This document shows, one piece after another, positions 1-8,262 of a stretch of DNA of 46,893 bases. Origin of the DNA: Lachnospiraceae bacterium (lineage in GTDB: Bacteria; Bacillota; Clostridia; Lachnospirales; Lachnospiraceae); NCBI GenBank assembly GCA_017624115.1, contig JAGANQ010000071.1, positions 1 through 46,893 of the forward strand, read 5' to 3'. The position numbers were made by a program, and so were the translations under genes. Positions within the stretch are counted from its first letter, which is position 1. Each line of letters starts with the position of its first letter. The notes below the pieces were generated by a model. That model was given only the letters and a program-made list of their open reading frames with translations, did not search any database and was not told where the DNA came from.

Positions 1-152
1 CCGACAGCAGGCGCAGTCTGGGGCTGGGCTTATCCCTCTGCAAATCCATTGTTACAGCACATGGCGGGGATTTAAGGATTTCGGACAATGTTCCAAAGGG
101 AGCGGTATTTACATTTTCATTGCCGATAGAGGAGGTCGATTTACATGAATAA
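1..152 (+). CDS. kdpD: Sensor histidine kinase KdpD-like, C-terminal fragment
   Basis: Only the last roughly 50 codons are inside the window, read in the frame starting at base 3 and stopping with TAA at 150-152. The visible residues carry the G2 ATP-binding box (GLGLSLCKSIVTAHGG) followed by the usual closing beta strands of a HATPase_c domain (GAVFTFSLP). Its stop overlaps the start of the downstream response regulator by 8 bases, so the two are translationally coupled as a two-component pair. The name KdpD rests on the KdpE-like neighbour rather than on this fragment, which could belong to any histidine kinase. The kinase would autophosphorylate in response to K+ limitation or turgor and pass phosphate to the regulator. 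The rest of the gene lies upstream of the window. Confidence 0.7.
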   Translation, partial: DSRRSLGLGLSLCKSIVTAHGGDLRISDNVPKGAVFTFSLPIEEVDLHE

Positions 153-843
153 GACATTGATTTTAGTTGTGGAGGATGACAGACCAGTACAGAATCTGAT
201 TATAACAACCCTGAAGGCACATGATTATCGGTATTTGACGGCAATGAGTGGTGAGACCGCTATCCTGGAATCATCTTCCCATAATCCAGATATTGTTCTG
301 CTCGATCTGGGTCTGCCGGATATGGATGGCATAGAGGTAATTAAAAAAATCCGCACCTGGTCAAATGTGCCAATCATTATTATCAGTGCCCGGAGTGAAG
401 ATACAGATAAAGTAGAGGCATTAGATGCAGGAGCGGACGATTATCTGACAAAGCCCTTTTCTGTTGAAGAGCTTCTGGCAAGACTCAGGGTCACAGAAAG
501 AAGATTAGCAGCCAATCAGGGAGAACAGACAATATCTTCTGTATTTGTAAACGGAAAGCTCCAGGTTGATTTTTCCGCAGGCTGTGCATATCTGGATGGA
601 GAAGAACTGCATCTGACACCAATTGAATATAAGCTGCTTTGCCTGCTTTCTAAAAATGCAGGCAAAGTATTGACACATACTTATATCACTCAGAATATCT
701 GGGGACATAGCTGGGAAAATGATGTGGCTTCCCTGAGAGTGTTCATGGCAACACTTCGAAAGAAATTAGATAAAAATTCTGATTCCTTCCAGTATATCCA
801 GACACATGTAGGAGTCGGGTACAGAATGATGAAGGTGGAATGA
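145..843 (+). CDS. kdpE: Response regulator KdpE (OmpR family)
   Basis: This is a 232-residue OmpR/PhoB-type regulator. The receiver domain spans residues 4-118, with the acidic pocket E10-D11-D12, phospho-acceptor D54 in VLLDLGLPDMDG, S81 and K103 in LTKPF. A winged-helix DNA-binding domain occupies about 135-230, ending in the typical VGVGYRM strand. The overall sequence is close to what is known for KdpE, which activates the kdpFABC high-affinity potassium pump. No kdpFABC genes are visible, so the target operon lies outside the window or elsewhere. The start ATG overlaps the kinase gene, and an upstream GGAGG at 131-135 serves as ribosome-binding site. It converges with spmB with only 8 bases between stops and no evident terminator. 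Confidence 0.87.
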   Translation: MNKTLILVVEDDRPVQNLIITTLKAHDYRYLTAMSGETAILESSSHNPDIVLLDLGLPDMDGIEVIKKIRTWSNVPIIIISARSEDTDKVEALDAGADDYLTKPFSVEELLARLRVTERRLAANQGEQTISSVFVNGKLQVDFSAGCAYLDGEELHLTPIEYKLLCLLSKNAGKVLTHTYITQNIWGHSWENDVASLRVFMATLRKKLDKNSDSFQYIQTHVGVGYRMMKVE

Positions 844-851
844 CCGAGCCC

Positions 852-1376
852 CTACATCCTGCCCGCCAGAAAAATGCTCGCCGCCACCCCGGCAAAGGTT
901 GACAGCAGCGCTCCGGCAAGCGTGTAGCGTGTTTTTTTTACCTTTGCCGCCATACAGTACACACTCATGGTATAGAAAATCGTCTCCGTGCAGCTCATCA
1001 TAATTGAAGTAATCAATCCGATTCTCGAATCAGTTCCGTATTCCTTGAAGATATCCAGCACCAGTCCGGTTGCGGCAGAGGAAGAAAACATACGCACAAT
1101 CATCACCGGCAGAAGCTGGGAAGGAAATCCCAGCTTCTGTGTTATCCCTGCCGGAAGCGCGCAGAGCCATTCCAGAAATCCCGATGCACGCAGAATCCCC
1201 ACTGCTACCATAAGCCCGATTAAGGTCGGCAGAATCCCTGCTACAGTCTTCATTCCGTCTTTCGCCCCGCGGACGAAATCGTCATACACATTATTTTTAT
1301 TTAAAAGACCATAACCTACTACATAAAAAATAAAAAGGGGAATGATAAAGTCTGATATGTATACAAGAAACTGCAT
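852..1376 (-). CDS. spmB: Spore maturation protein B
   Basis: This 174-residue, mostly hydrophobic protein has about five membrane segments and belongs to the nucleoside-recognition (Gate) family. It matches SpmB in length and pattern (GILPTLIGLMVAVGILRASG, SSSAATG, SCTETIFYT). In Bacillus and Clostridium, SpmA and SpmB work as a pair needed for spore core dehydration and heat resistance, and usually lie side by side. Here the gene is the last on the minus strand after the transporter-GLUG-mrp genes, and spmA sits 7 kb away at 8263 on the other strand. The start has a GAGG ribosome site (minus strand, spacing 5). The start region lies in the loop of a long inverted repeat (1332-1420). Confidence 0.85.
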   Translation of the reverse strand: MQFLVYISDFIIPLFIFYVVGYGLLNKNNVYDDFVRGAKDGMKTVAGILPTLIGLMVAVGILRASGFLEWLCALPAGITQKLGFPSQLLPVMIVRMFSSSAATGLVLDIFKEYGTDSRIGLITSIMMSCTETIFYTMSVYCMAAKVKKTRYTLAGALLSTFAGVAASIFLAGRM

Positions 1377-1420
1377 CTGCGCCTCGCAACATATTTATTA
1401 CTTTATCATATTCCCCTTTT
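1332..1420 (-). promoter_or_regulatory. Long hairpin enclosing the spmB translation start
   Basis: Arms at 1332-1351 and 1400-1420 are complementary over about 19 bp, with a 2-base bulge (8 bp plus 11 bp, rich in AAAAGGGG/CCCCTTTT). In the minus-strand transcript the 48-base loop holds the ribosome-binding site and ATG of spmB. The 3' arm lies inside codons 9-15 and is directly followed by a U-rich run (TATTTTTTATG). It therefore has the shape of an intrinsic terminator that begins before, and ends inside, the coding sequence. The pairing is seen in the sequence. A role in attenuating read-through from mrp or in gating spmB translation is inference. Confidence 0.5.
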
Positions 1421-1442
1421 ATTATCCTTATGACGCCGGATT

Positions 1443-2270
1443 CTAATACCTCTCAATTACGCCAAACATTTCCTCCAGCCACTCGCCCTTAAACTCCTCG
1501 ACCCTTCCTGCATCACAGAGTCTTACCAGCTCCGGGTTAATCGGCAGCTTCGCGATATGCTCAATGTTAAAACGCCTTGCTGCTTCCTCAACATGGCTCT
1601 CTCCGAACACTGCATGTCTCTTTCCGCAGTCTGGACATTCAAAATATGACATATTCTCCACAATGCCAAGAATCGGCACGTGCATCATCTCTGCCATATG
1701 AACTGCCTTCTCCACTATCATGGACACCAGCTCCTGCGGAGAAGTTACAATAATAATCCCCTTCACCGGCAGAGACTGAAATACCGTAAGCGGTACATCA
1801 CCTGTTCCCGGCGGCATATCCACAAACATATAGTCAAGATATTCCCAGCGCACATCAGACCAGAACTGCTTCACCATACCGGCAATCAACGGGCCTCGCC
1901 AGAGCACTGGCTGACCTTCCTCCTCCAGAAGAAGATTTGCTGACATCAGCTTAATCCCTGTCTTTGACACAACCGGAATCAGATTCTGTCCGTCACTGAC
2001 CGCCATCTCCCTACATCCAAATACCTTGGGGATAGACGCTCCCGTAATATCCGCATCTAAAATACCTGTCTCATAGCCCTTTCTGCGTGAAAGCACCGAC
2101 AGCATTGACGTTACCAAGGTCTTTCCAACACCGCCCTTGCCGCTGACGATGCCGATTACATTGCCTATGCTGGAATACTCATTTGTCGGTGCCAGCATGC
2201 TCTGCGGCTGCTGCCGTTCTCCACAGTCTGACTTGCAGGAATTACAATCATGATTACATTCACTTGCCAT
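1443..2270 (-). CDS. Mrp/NBP35-family P-loop ATPase (Fe-S carrier type)
   Basis: This 275-residue cytoplasmic protein is of the Mrp/NBP35/ApbC class, which bind a labile Fe-S cluster at a dimer interface and deliver it to apo-proteins. The deviant Walker A motif GKGGVGKT is at residues 44-51, and DMPPGTGD follows at 151-158. The bridging CPDC motif (C212, C215) is present. A four-cysteine N-terminus (C5, C9, C12, C16) recalls the ferredoxin-like N-terminal motif of NBP35. The gene begins 3 bases after the stop of the GLUG protein and so belongs to its operon, although no functional link is evident. The start has an AAGG site about 9 bases upstream. Confidence 0.87.
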   Translation of the reverse strand: MASECNHDCNSCKSDCGERQQPQSMLAPTNEYSSIGNVIGIVSGKGGVGKTLVTSMLSVLSRRKGYETGILDADITGASIPKVFGCREMAVSDGQNLIPVVSKTGIKLMSANLLLEEEGQPVLWRGPLIAGMVKQFWSDVRWEYLDYMFVDMPPGTGDVPLTVFQSLPVKGIIIVTSPQELVSMIVEKAVHMAEMMHVPILGIVENMSYFECPDCGKRHAVFGESHVEEAARRFNIEHIAKLPINPELVRLCDAGRVEEFKGEWLEEMFGVIERY

Positions 2271-2273
2271 TTT

Positions 2274-5200
2274 CTAACCTTCCTTTTTCGTTTCTTCCTC
2301 TCTCTGCTCCCCGCACTTTTTCTCTTCCTTTGACGCCTTCTGTTTCCTGTTTTTTCTTCTTTTTATAACAATCACAGCTATAACCAGAACCAGAAGCATC
2401 AGTCCGCCTGCGGCCAGAATCACCGGTTTATAAGAGAAAACCTCCACACTTCTGAACACAAGCTCATTTCCCTCTGCTTCCCATACCAGATACTGTCCAT
2501 CCTTCTGTGCGTCTGCTTTTACCCAGCCCTCTGCTGTCTGATACTCTACCTCTACCGTCTTATCGGTTTCCGGAATCAGATACTGGATACGGTGCAGTGC
2601 ATTCCCATCCTCAGGAATCTGCAGCCTCCAGCTTTCCAGAAGCCCGTTTTTTCCTGTGATGCCTGACATATCCCTTTCCTGTGCATCGAAGCTCAAGCGG
2701 TCATCCCCGTCAAAGCTTCCCTCTGCCACCAGTACAGGAAGCTCATTTCTCTTCTGCGCGCTTTCCAGAGCAGTGATATTATCATCATATACCGCATTGA
2801 CCGTTGTGTCAAATACCATATGGGAATAGTCGACCTCTTCCCACCTTGCGTAGCTTCCATCCTTTTCTGGAATCTGCGGCAGATCCAGACTGCTCAAGTC
2901 TGCTCCATACTCGAATTCCAGCTCTCTGATGATTTCATCCTCTGCGCAGAATACAAGCTGAAAGCGCTTAAACTCTGCCGGCATATTTTCCAGAGAGACG
3001 AACTCTTCATACATCATCGGTTCTGCCTTGGCACTATAGCTGACGCTATCCACTCCCGCCAGCACCTCACTGACAAAATAATTCTGCTCCATCGTACCGC
3101 TGACATTTCCTGCTATTGCTCCTGTATATTCACCACTGTCCTCTATGCTTACCAGACTGCAGCACTGCAAAATATTATTTCCCTCACCGGCAATTCCCCC
3201 GACATAATCATTGCCGGACAGGGTACACTTCGCATAAGAATTTCGGATATCCGCCTGCGAAGAGCCTGCTATACCGCCCGTATATTTTCCGCTGGTACTG
3301 GTGATTCTTCCGTAAGCATAGCTCTCCATCACACTTCCCATATCCATGCTGCCGACAATACCGCCTGCACAATTCTTCTTTGCAGTCACCTCTCCACGAT
3401 TCTCACAGGCACGGATAACTGCCCTTGTCTGGTAGATGAAATCTGCTGAGGTGTCGCCTACTGTCTTTACATCATCCTCCGGATCAAAATCATACTCTAT
3501 TGCCATGGAACCGGTAATACCGCCTACATTCACATCCCCCTCCACAGCTCCAAGGTTCATGCAGAATGCTGTTTTTCCTTCTGTCTGCTCGCCTGTATCT
3601 TCATAGGAGATATCTTCTACATAATCCTTTTCCTCGTCCTCCTCTGTAAATGCTTCCTGAATCGTATCGGTAATAGCAAACAGCTGATCAGAAACTGCCT
3701 GAATATCATCTGCAATCATATCATTTTTATTCGCTACTGTAGTATTGACAAAATCAAGAATATCTGTAATTTCTTTCACTGAATCAGAAAGCAGCTCCTG
3801 TGACACATCAAATTCCCCGTCCAGTCTGGCAAAGGAAAGACCTTCCTTCTCGGCCAGATCCTCCAGTACCCTTTCCAGTCCTGCCAGCGCCTCTTTCATA
3901 GAAGCACTCATCCGGTACAAATCATTAAGAGAATCTGAAGTCTCCTTTATAGCCTCCCCGATTGGCTCGTTGGCATCCTTCATACGTGAGGCTGCTTCTC
4001 CCAGTGCCGATATCGCATCCGACACATCCTCCATGCCTGCCTGAATTCCTTCACCCGCTACGTCCATAAACTCCATCGCATCCGACAAAGCATCCGTGCC
4101 TTCCTTCACCTTCTGCTCTATCTCATCTGCAGAAGCGCTCTCCTGTAAAAGCCGGTAAGCTTCCGTGAAATCATCCAGAGCTTCTTCAAATTTCTTTTGT
4201 GCCTGCTCAAGCGGTGCCGCTGCTGTATCAAAATCTGCCTGTGCATCCTCCATTTCATCCAGTGCTCTTTCTATATAAACCAGTGCGTCCTGAGAAATGT
4301 CAGAAGCCTCCTCCATCTCATCTGCGGCTTCACGAAGATTCTTTATCGCAGCCTTCATACGGTCTGACGCATCCGTGAGGTCACTGGAAACAGGCACCAG
4401 CTTATCAATGGTATCAGATATTCTCTCACTCAATTCATTCAGCGTATCGGTATCTGCGTTAAATACCCCCTGCACCTCATTGAGCATCGTATCGACAGAA
4501 TTCTGTGCATTTGTAACATGCGTGTGCATATCAGACAGCCTGCCCGTCACCGTATCTGAATAATCATCTGCATCTGCAATCAATGTATCGACTGCCGACT
4601 GCAGCCCGTCAAGCTGCTCATCCAGCTTTGTCAGCGTAGACTCTGAAAAGGTCAGCGTATGGTATGGCTCCATCTGCCCATTAATACCACCTATGTCCTT
4701 TCGTCCATATACCGTTCCGTAGTTTGTACAATTATTCACGTAACCGCTCTGGCGTCCGGTAATACCACCCACATTATAACCGACGTGCTGATAGCCTATG
4801 GTTCCCCGGTTAATACAGCTTTCCACTTTGCCAGTCGAATATCCGACGATGCCGCCGATATCTGTAATGTCTGTCGTATTTTCTGTGGAACGCAGATTTT
4901 CCAGATTGATATATTCCAGATTCAGTGTGAGTGCTTCTGTTGAGGTATTTACATTAGCCTTATTGGTACAGTTTTCTATTTTTCCACTGTTCTTTCCGGC
5001 GATGCCTCCAACATAATGGTCTCCATGCACAATACCGGAAGTACGACAGCTTTTTATCAGACCTGTCTCTTCATTACTTCCGGCAATACCGCCGACTACA
5101 GAGCTTCCCTTTACTACCCCGGTATAGCTGCAGTTGATAATCTCGCCCCGGTTTTCCCCAACAATACCGCCGACTGTGCTCATAGAGCCATCCGGCGTCA

Positions 5201-5561
5201 CCGTTCCCACCACATTGAGATTCTTCACTGTTCCGCCCTCGCCAACATAGCGGAACAATCCCTGTACTGAACCGTCATAGATAATTGTCAGACCACTGAT
5301 TGTATGCCCCTGCCCGTCAAAGGTTCCCTTAAAATAAGGCACTGTGACAATATCATTTCTGTTTTCTATGCTGATATCAGTTTCCAGACGGACTGTCTTT
5401 CCCTCTGACCAGCTATCCAGCTTACATGCCTGCGAAAACTCATAAAATTCCTCCAATGACTGTATAGAGATGACGGTCCCCTCCTCTGCCCTGACCGGAA
5501 CAGACAGACCGCTAAAAAGCAGTCCTACAGCCAGAATGCATGCCCAGATTTTATTCCTCAT
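2274..5561 (-). CDS. Large secreted/membrane-anchored GLUG-repeat and coiled-coil protein
   Basis: This is a protein of about 1095 residues with a signal peptide (KIWACILAVGLLFSGLSV, cleavage near VRAEE). A first block of glycine-rich GLUG-type repeats (GGIVGENRGEI, GGIAGSNEETG, GGIAGKNSGKI) spans about 75-300. About 350 residues of heptad-like, alpha-helical, acidic sequence follow, then a second GLUG block. The C-terminus has a membrane segment (PVILAAGGLMLLVLVIAVIV) and a short, very basic cytoplasmic tail. GLUG repeats occur in surface and protease-processed proteins of Gram-positives and fold as beta-solenoids. The gene overlaps the upstream transporter by 11 bases; a GAGG 9 bases upstream favours the ATG at 5561, with ATGs at 5567 and 5612 as alternatives. 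Function is unknown; a partner or substrate-capturing subunit of the transporter is inferred. Confidence 0.75.
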   Translation of the reverse strand: MRNKIWACILAVGLLFSGLSVPVRAEEGTVISIQSLEEFYEFSQACKLDSWSEGKTVRLETDISIENRNDIVTVPYFKGTFDGQGHTISGLTIIYDGSVQGLFRYVGEGGTVKNLNVVGTVTPDGSMSTVGGIVGENRGEIINCSYTGVVKGSSVVGGIAGSNEETGLIKSCRTSGIVHGDHYVGGIAGKNSGKIENCTNKANVNTSTEALTLNLEYINLENLRSTENTTDITDIGGIVGYSTGKVESCINRGTIGYQHVGYNVGGITGRQSGYVNNCTNYGTVYGRKDIGGINGQMEPYHTLTFSESTLTKLDEQLDGLQSAVDTLIADADDYSDTVTGRLSDMHTHVTNAQNSVDTMLNEVQGVFNADTDTLNELSERISDTIDKLVPVSSDLTDASDRMKAAIKNLREAADEMEEASDISQDALVYIERALDEMEDAQADFDTAAAPLEQAQKKFEEALDDFTEAYRLLQESASADEIEQKVKEGTDALSDAMEFMDVAGEGIQAGMEDVSDAISALGEAASRMKDANEPIGEAIKETSDSLNDLYRMSASMKEALAGLERVLEDLAEKEGLSFARLDGEFDVSQELLSDSVKEITDILDFVNTTVANKNDMIADDIQAVSDQLFAITDTIQEAFTEEDEEKDYVEDISYEDTGEQTEGKTAFCMNLGAVEGDVNVGGITGSMAIEYDFDPEDDVKTVGDTSADFIYQTRAVIRACENRGEVTAKKNCAGGIVGSMDMGSVMESYAYGRITSTSGKYTGGIAGSSQADIRNSYAKCTLSGNDYVGGIAGEGNNILQCCSLVSIEDSGEYTGAIAGNVSGTMEQNYFVSEVLAGVDSVSYSAKAEPMMYEEFVSLENMPAEFKRFQLVFCAEDEIIRELEFEYGADLSSLDLPQIPEKDGSYARWEEVDYSHMVFDTTVNAVYDDNITALESAQKRNELPVLVAEGSFDGDDRLSFDAQERDMSGITGKNGLLESWRLQIPEDGNALHRIQYLIPETDKTVEVEYQTAEGWVKADAQKDGQYLVWEAEGNELVFRSVEVFSYKPVILAAGGLMLLVLVIAVIVIKRRKNRKQKASKEEKKCGEQREEETKKEG

Positions 5562-8058
5562 TTTCATTCGCCTCGATTCCCTCTGTATTGCCAATCTCCT
5601 GTTGCATCTCAATCGCAGTGATACTCTCCGGCACCTCCTGCATCGGTGTCAGGTCTGACGTATCTACCATGGCTCTCATGTCACCCTTAATCACACCGTG
5701 AATATTTGCATCTACAATACCAGATACATAGCCTCTCACACGACCGTCCACATAAATCGCTCCGCTCGTACGCTGTACCTTATCCGGCACCTTCATCGTA
5801 AATGCGGTCTTTTCTATAATTATATCTCCTAACAGCAGAATCTGCGGCAGAACACACATAACAAGAATAATTGATATAATCGTTCCTCTTCCCAGACATG
5901 TTCCAATGGAGGAAATAACACCGTCAGACGAAAGCTTTCCTATCAGCACGCCTGCTGCCGCCAGGATAGCACCCGAGGTAATAATGGTCGGAAATGCCTG
6001 ATTCAGAGATTCCACAATCGCTTTCTTCGGCTCCATCTCCTTTTTAAGCTCCATGTAACGGCTGGAGATAACAATCGCATAGTCAATATTGGCACCCATC
6101 TGGATAGAGCTTACTACCAGATAACCAAGGAAGTAAAGGCTGGTGTTCTCCAGATACGGGAACGAGAAGTTCATAAAAATACTTCCCTCAATCACCACAA
6201 TCAAAAGCACCGGAAGTCCTGCTGACTGGAAGGTGAAGAACAGGATAATGATAACAAATAACGCCGATAACACACTGATAATAATATTATCTGTAGCAAA
6301 GGAGGAGGACAAATCCAGGTTACTGGTTGAATTTCCTACAATATAGAAATCATCATAGTATTTGCCTATCTCCCCGCGAATCACTTCCAGAAAATCATAT
6401 GTCTCCTGACTTTCCTCCGGCAATGTCAGGTACACCAGCATACGGCTGTAATCCTCCGTTGAAAGCTGCAGCTGGGCATCATGCAGCTGCTCATACAAAT
6501 CATCTATGCTCTTTTGCATGTCACTGTCGAGCGTCACATATCCCTTGTCCAGCTCCTCATGCAGGAACAAAAACATATCTATCAGAGGCACCTTTGTCGT
6601 ATCCAGCCCCTTCACAATCTCCCCATAATTTTCATCATTGATGGAATATGCAGAATATAAAAGCTTCGCAACCTCATAATCCAGATCCGTCAGCTCCGCA
6701 AACTGTCTCGGTGTCAGCGCATCAGTCAGCACATAACCATCCATCGCCTCCACATTTGACAGCCCAAGCGTGGAGTCCACCTCATCATACTGCTCCAGCG
6801 CTTCAAGAATCTTTCCCTCTGCCTCATAGTCACCAGCAGGCACTACCAGTGCCACCAGATTTTTAGAGCCAAACTTTTCCTTTATCTTATTTCTGGCAAT
6901 CGTCTGTTCATTCTGTTTCGAGGATTCAATATTCCCCTGACTGAAGCAGTATGGACACTGATTAGAGAAATAAAATGCCACAATAACAATTACGCAAAAT
7001 ACCGGTGGAATCATATACCTGGTTTTTACGGCAAATTTTCCAATAAAAGAAATCTTTGGCACCAGATTCTTATGTACTGTTTTCTCCATCAGGTTGTTAA
7101 ATACAACCAGAAGCCCCGGCATCAGTGTAAATACCGACAAAAGGCTTAAAATAATCGCCTTGACCAGAACCACCGCCAAATCCTGTCCTATCTTAAAATG
7201 CATAAACGCCAGTGCCGCCAGACCGGAAATCGTTGTCATACTGCTGGAAGAAATCTCCGGTATTGCCTTGCTCAGCGCCACAATCGCCGCCTCACGGACA
7301 GGTAGCGATTCCTTCTCCTCCGTAAAACGATGACAGAGGATAATCGCATAATCAATCGCCAGTGCAAGCTGCAGCACTACTGTTACAGAATCCGATATGA
7401 ACGAAATCTTGCCCAGCAGGAAATTGGTTCCCATATTCAGAACCGCTGCCACAATAAAGGTAATGAGAAGTACAGGTACCTCTGCATAGGCATGTGAAGT
7501 AAATAACAGCACCGCTACAATAATGAGTGCCGCTACTGCAATAACAACCTGCATCTCCTTTGCAAGACTTGCCGCACTGTCATTGTCCACCTCGCTTGAT
7601 ATGTATGTATCATAATCTGCCAGCTTTGCCTTAATCTCCCGCATCGCCTGAACACTGATATCATCCGTTGTCTCACCGTCAAAGGTTATGGAAAGCATGG
7701 CAGATGCTTCCTTATAATGCTCCGGTGTATCATCAAAGGTCACGCTGGTGACACCGGTAATTCCTTCTATCTGCATGGCAAGCTTGCCTGCATGCTCATA
7801 GGAAATATGGTCAATCATCACCTCCGCCGTGCCATAGGTAACGAACTCTCTGTTCATTACATCCAGCCCCTGCCTTGTCTCTGTTGTCTCCGGCAGGTAT
7901 ACGGTAATATCATTCTCTACCTTAACCCAGTCCTTCGCAATAAGGCAAAAAATAATTGCAAACACATACAGCACAAAGAAAAGGTTCCTCTTATCCACTA
8001 TAAATGTTGCAATCTTAATCATAAAGCTGTTCTCTTTTTTTTCCTGTCCTTCGTTCAT
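5551..8058 (-). CDS. MMPL/RND-family transporter with bactofilin-like C-terminal tail
   Basis: This 835-residue polytopic protein has about 12 membrane segments in two repeats, each starting with one helix followed by a large extracellular loop. RND/MMPL marks include LALAIDYAIILCHRF in the first repeat and SIQMGANIDYAIVISSRY in the second; the aspartate of these DYA(I/V) motifs is the proton-relay position in this family. Relatives export lipids, polyketides or peptides across the membrane. After the last helix, residues 764-800 form short glycine/valine-rich strands (IYVDGRVRGYVSG, ANIHGVIKGD) resembling the repeats of bactofilins (DUF583), which is unusual for this family. It heads the operon with the GLUG protein and mrp, and a sigma-A-like promoter lies at 8121-8148. 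The substrate cannot be told from sequence. Confidence 0.85.
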   Translation of the reverse strand: MNEGQEKKENSFMIKIATFIVDKRNLFFVLYVFAIIFCLIAKDWVKVENDITVYLPETTETRQGLDVMNREFVTYGTAEVMIDHISYEHAGKLAMQIEGITGVTSVTFDDTPEHYKEASAMLSITFDGETTDDISVQAMREIKAKLADYDTYISSEVDNDSAASLAKEMQVVIAVAALIIVAVLLFTSHAYAEVPVLLITFIVAAVLNMGTNFLLGKISFISDSVTVVLQLALAIDYAIILCHRFTEEKESLPVREAAIVALSKAIPEISSSSMTTISGLAALAFMHFKIGQDLAVVLVKAIILSLLSVFTLMPGLLVVFNNLMEKTVHKNLVPKISFIGKFAVKTRYMIPPVFCVIVIVAFYFSNQCPYCFSQGNIESSKQNEQTIARNKIKEKFGSKNLVALVVPAGDYEAEGKILEALEQYDEVDSTLGLSNVEAMDGYVLTDALTPRQFAELTDLDYEVAKLLYSAYSINDENYGEIVKGLDTTKVPLIDMFLFLHEELDKGYVTLDSDMQKSIDDLYEQLHDAQLQLSTEDYSRMLVYLTLPEESQETYDFLEVIRGEIGKYYDDFYIVGNSTSNLDLSSSFATDNIIISVLSALFVIIILFFTFQSAGLPVLLIVVIEGSIFMNFSFPYLENTSLYFLGYLVVSSIQMGANIDYAIVISSRYMELKKEMEPKKAIVESLNQAFPTIITSGAILAAAGVLIGKLSSDGVISSIGTCLGRGTIISIILVMCVLPQILLLGDIIIEKTAFTMKVPDKVQRTSGAIYVDGRVRGYVSGIVDANIHGVIKGDMRAMVDTSDLTPMQEVPESITAIEMQQEIGNTEGIEANENEE

Positions 8059-8120
8059 AATTTTCCGCTCTTTCCCTCTTTGCCGGAACGCAGCCCGCCT
8101 TCCAGCGTATATTTTTTATT

Positions 8121-8148
8121 ATTTTACCACGCTTCAATGGATAGTCAA
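8121..8148 (-). promoter_or_regulatory. Predicted sigma-A promoter of the MMPL-GLUG-mrp operon
   Basis: On the minus strand a TTGACT (8143-8148) is followed after 16 bases by TAAAAT (8121-8126). This is a good match to the vegetative consensus, about 60 bases upstream of the transporter start. The rest of the 8059-8262 gap between the divergent genes shows only the spmA ribosome site (TGGAG near 8250). Confidence 0.6.
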
Positions 8149-8262
8149 CTCTGCGGGCAAAAGCTTTATAAAGTTTTTATGATTTGAATATAAAAGTATC
8201 TTTTCTTCTATCATCCGCCTGTTACTGCATAAACTATAGCAAATAACCCGAATGGAGTAGCT

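Noticed and set aside
841..850. TGACCGAGCC shared between 841 and about 45276
   Set aside because: A 10-base match in unrelated contexts; no further similarity, so chance is enough.
2820..3449. 209-codon plus-strand ORF inside the GLUG gene
   Set aside because: Antisense to GLUG repeats, which create long chance frames; no start site support.
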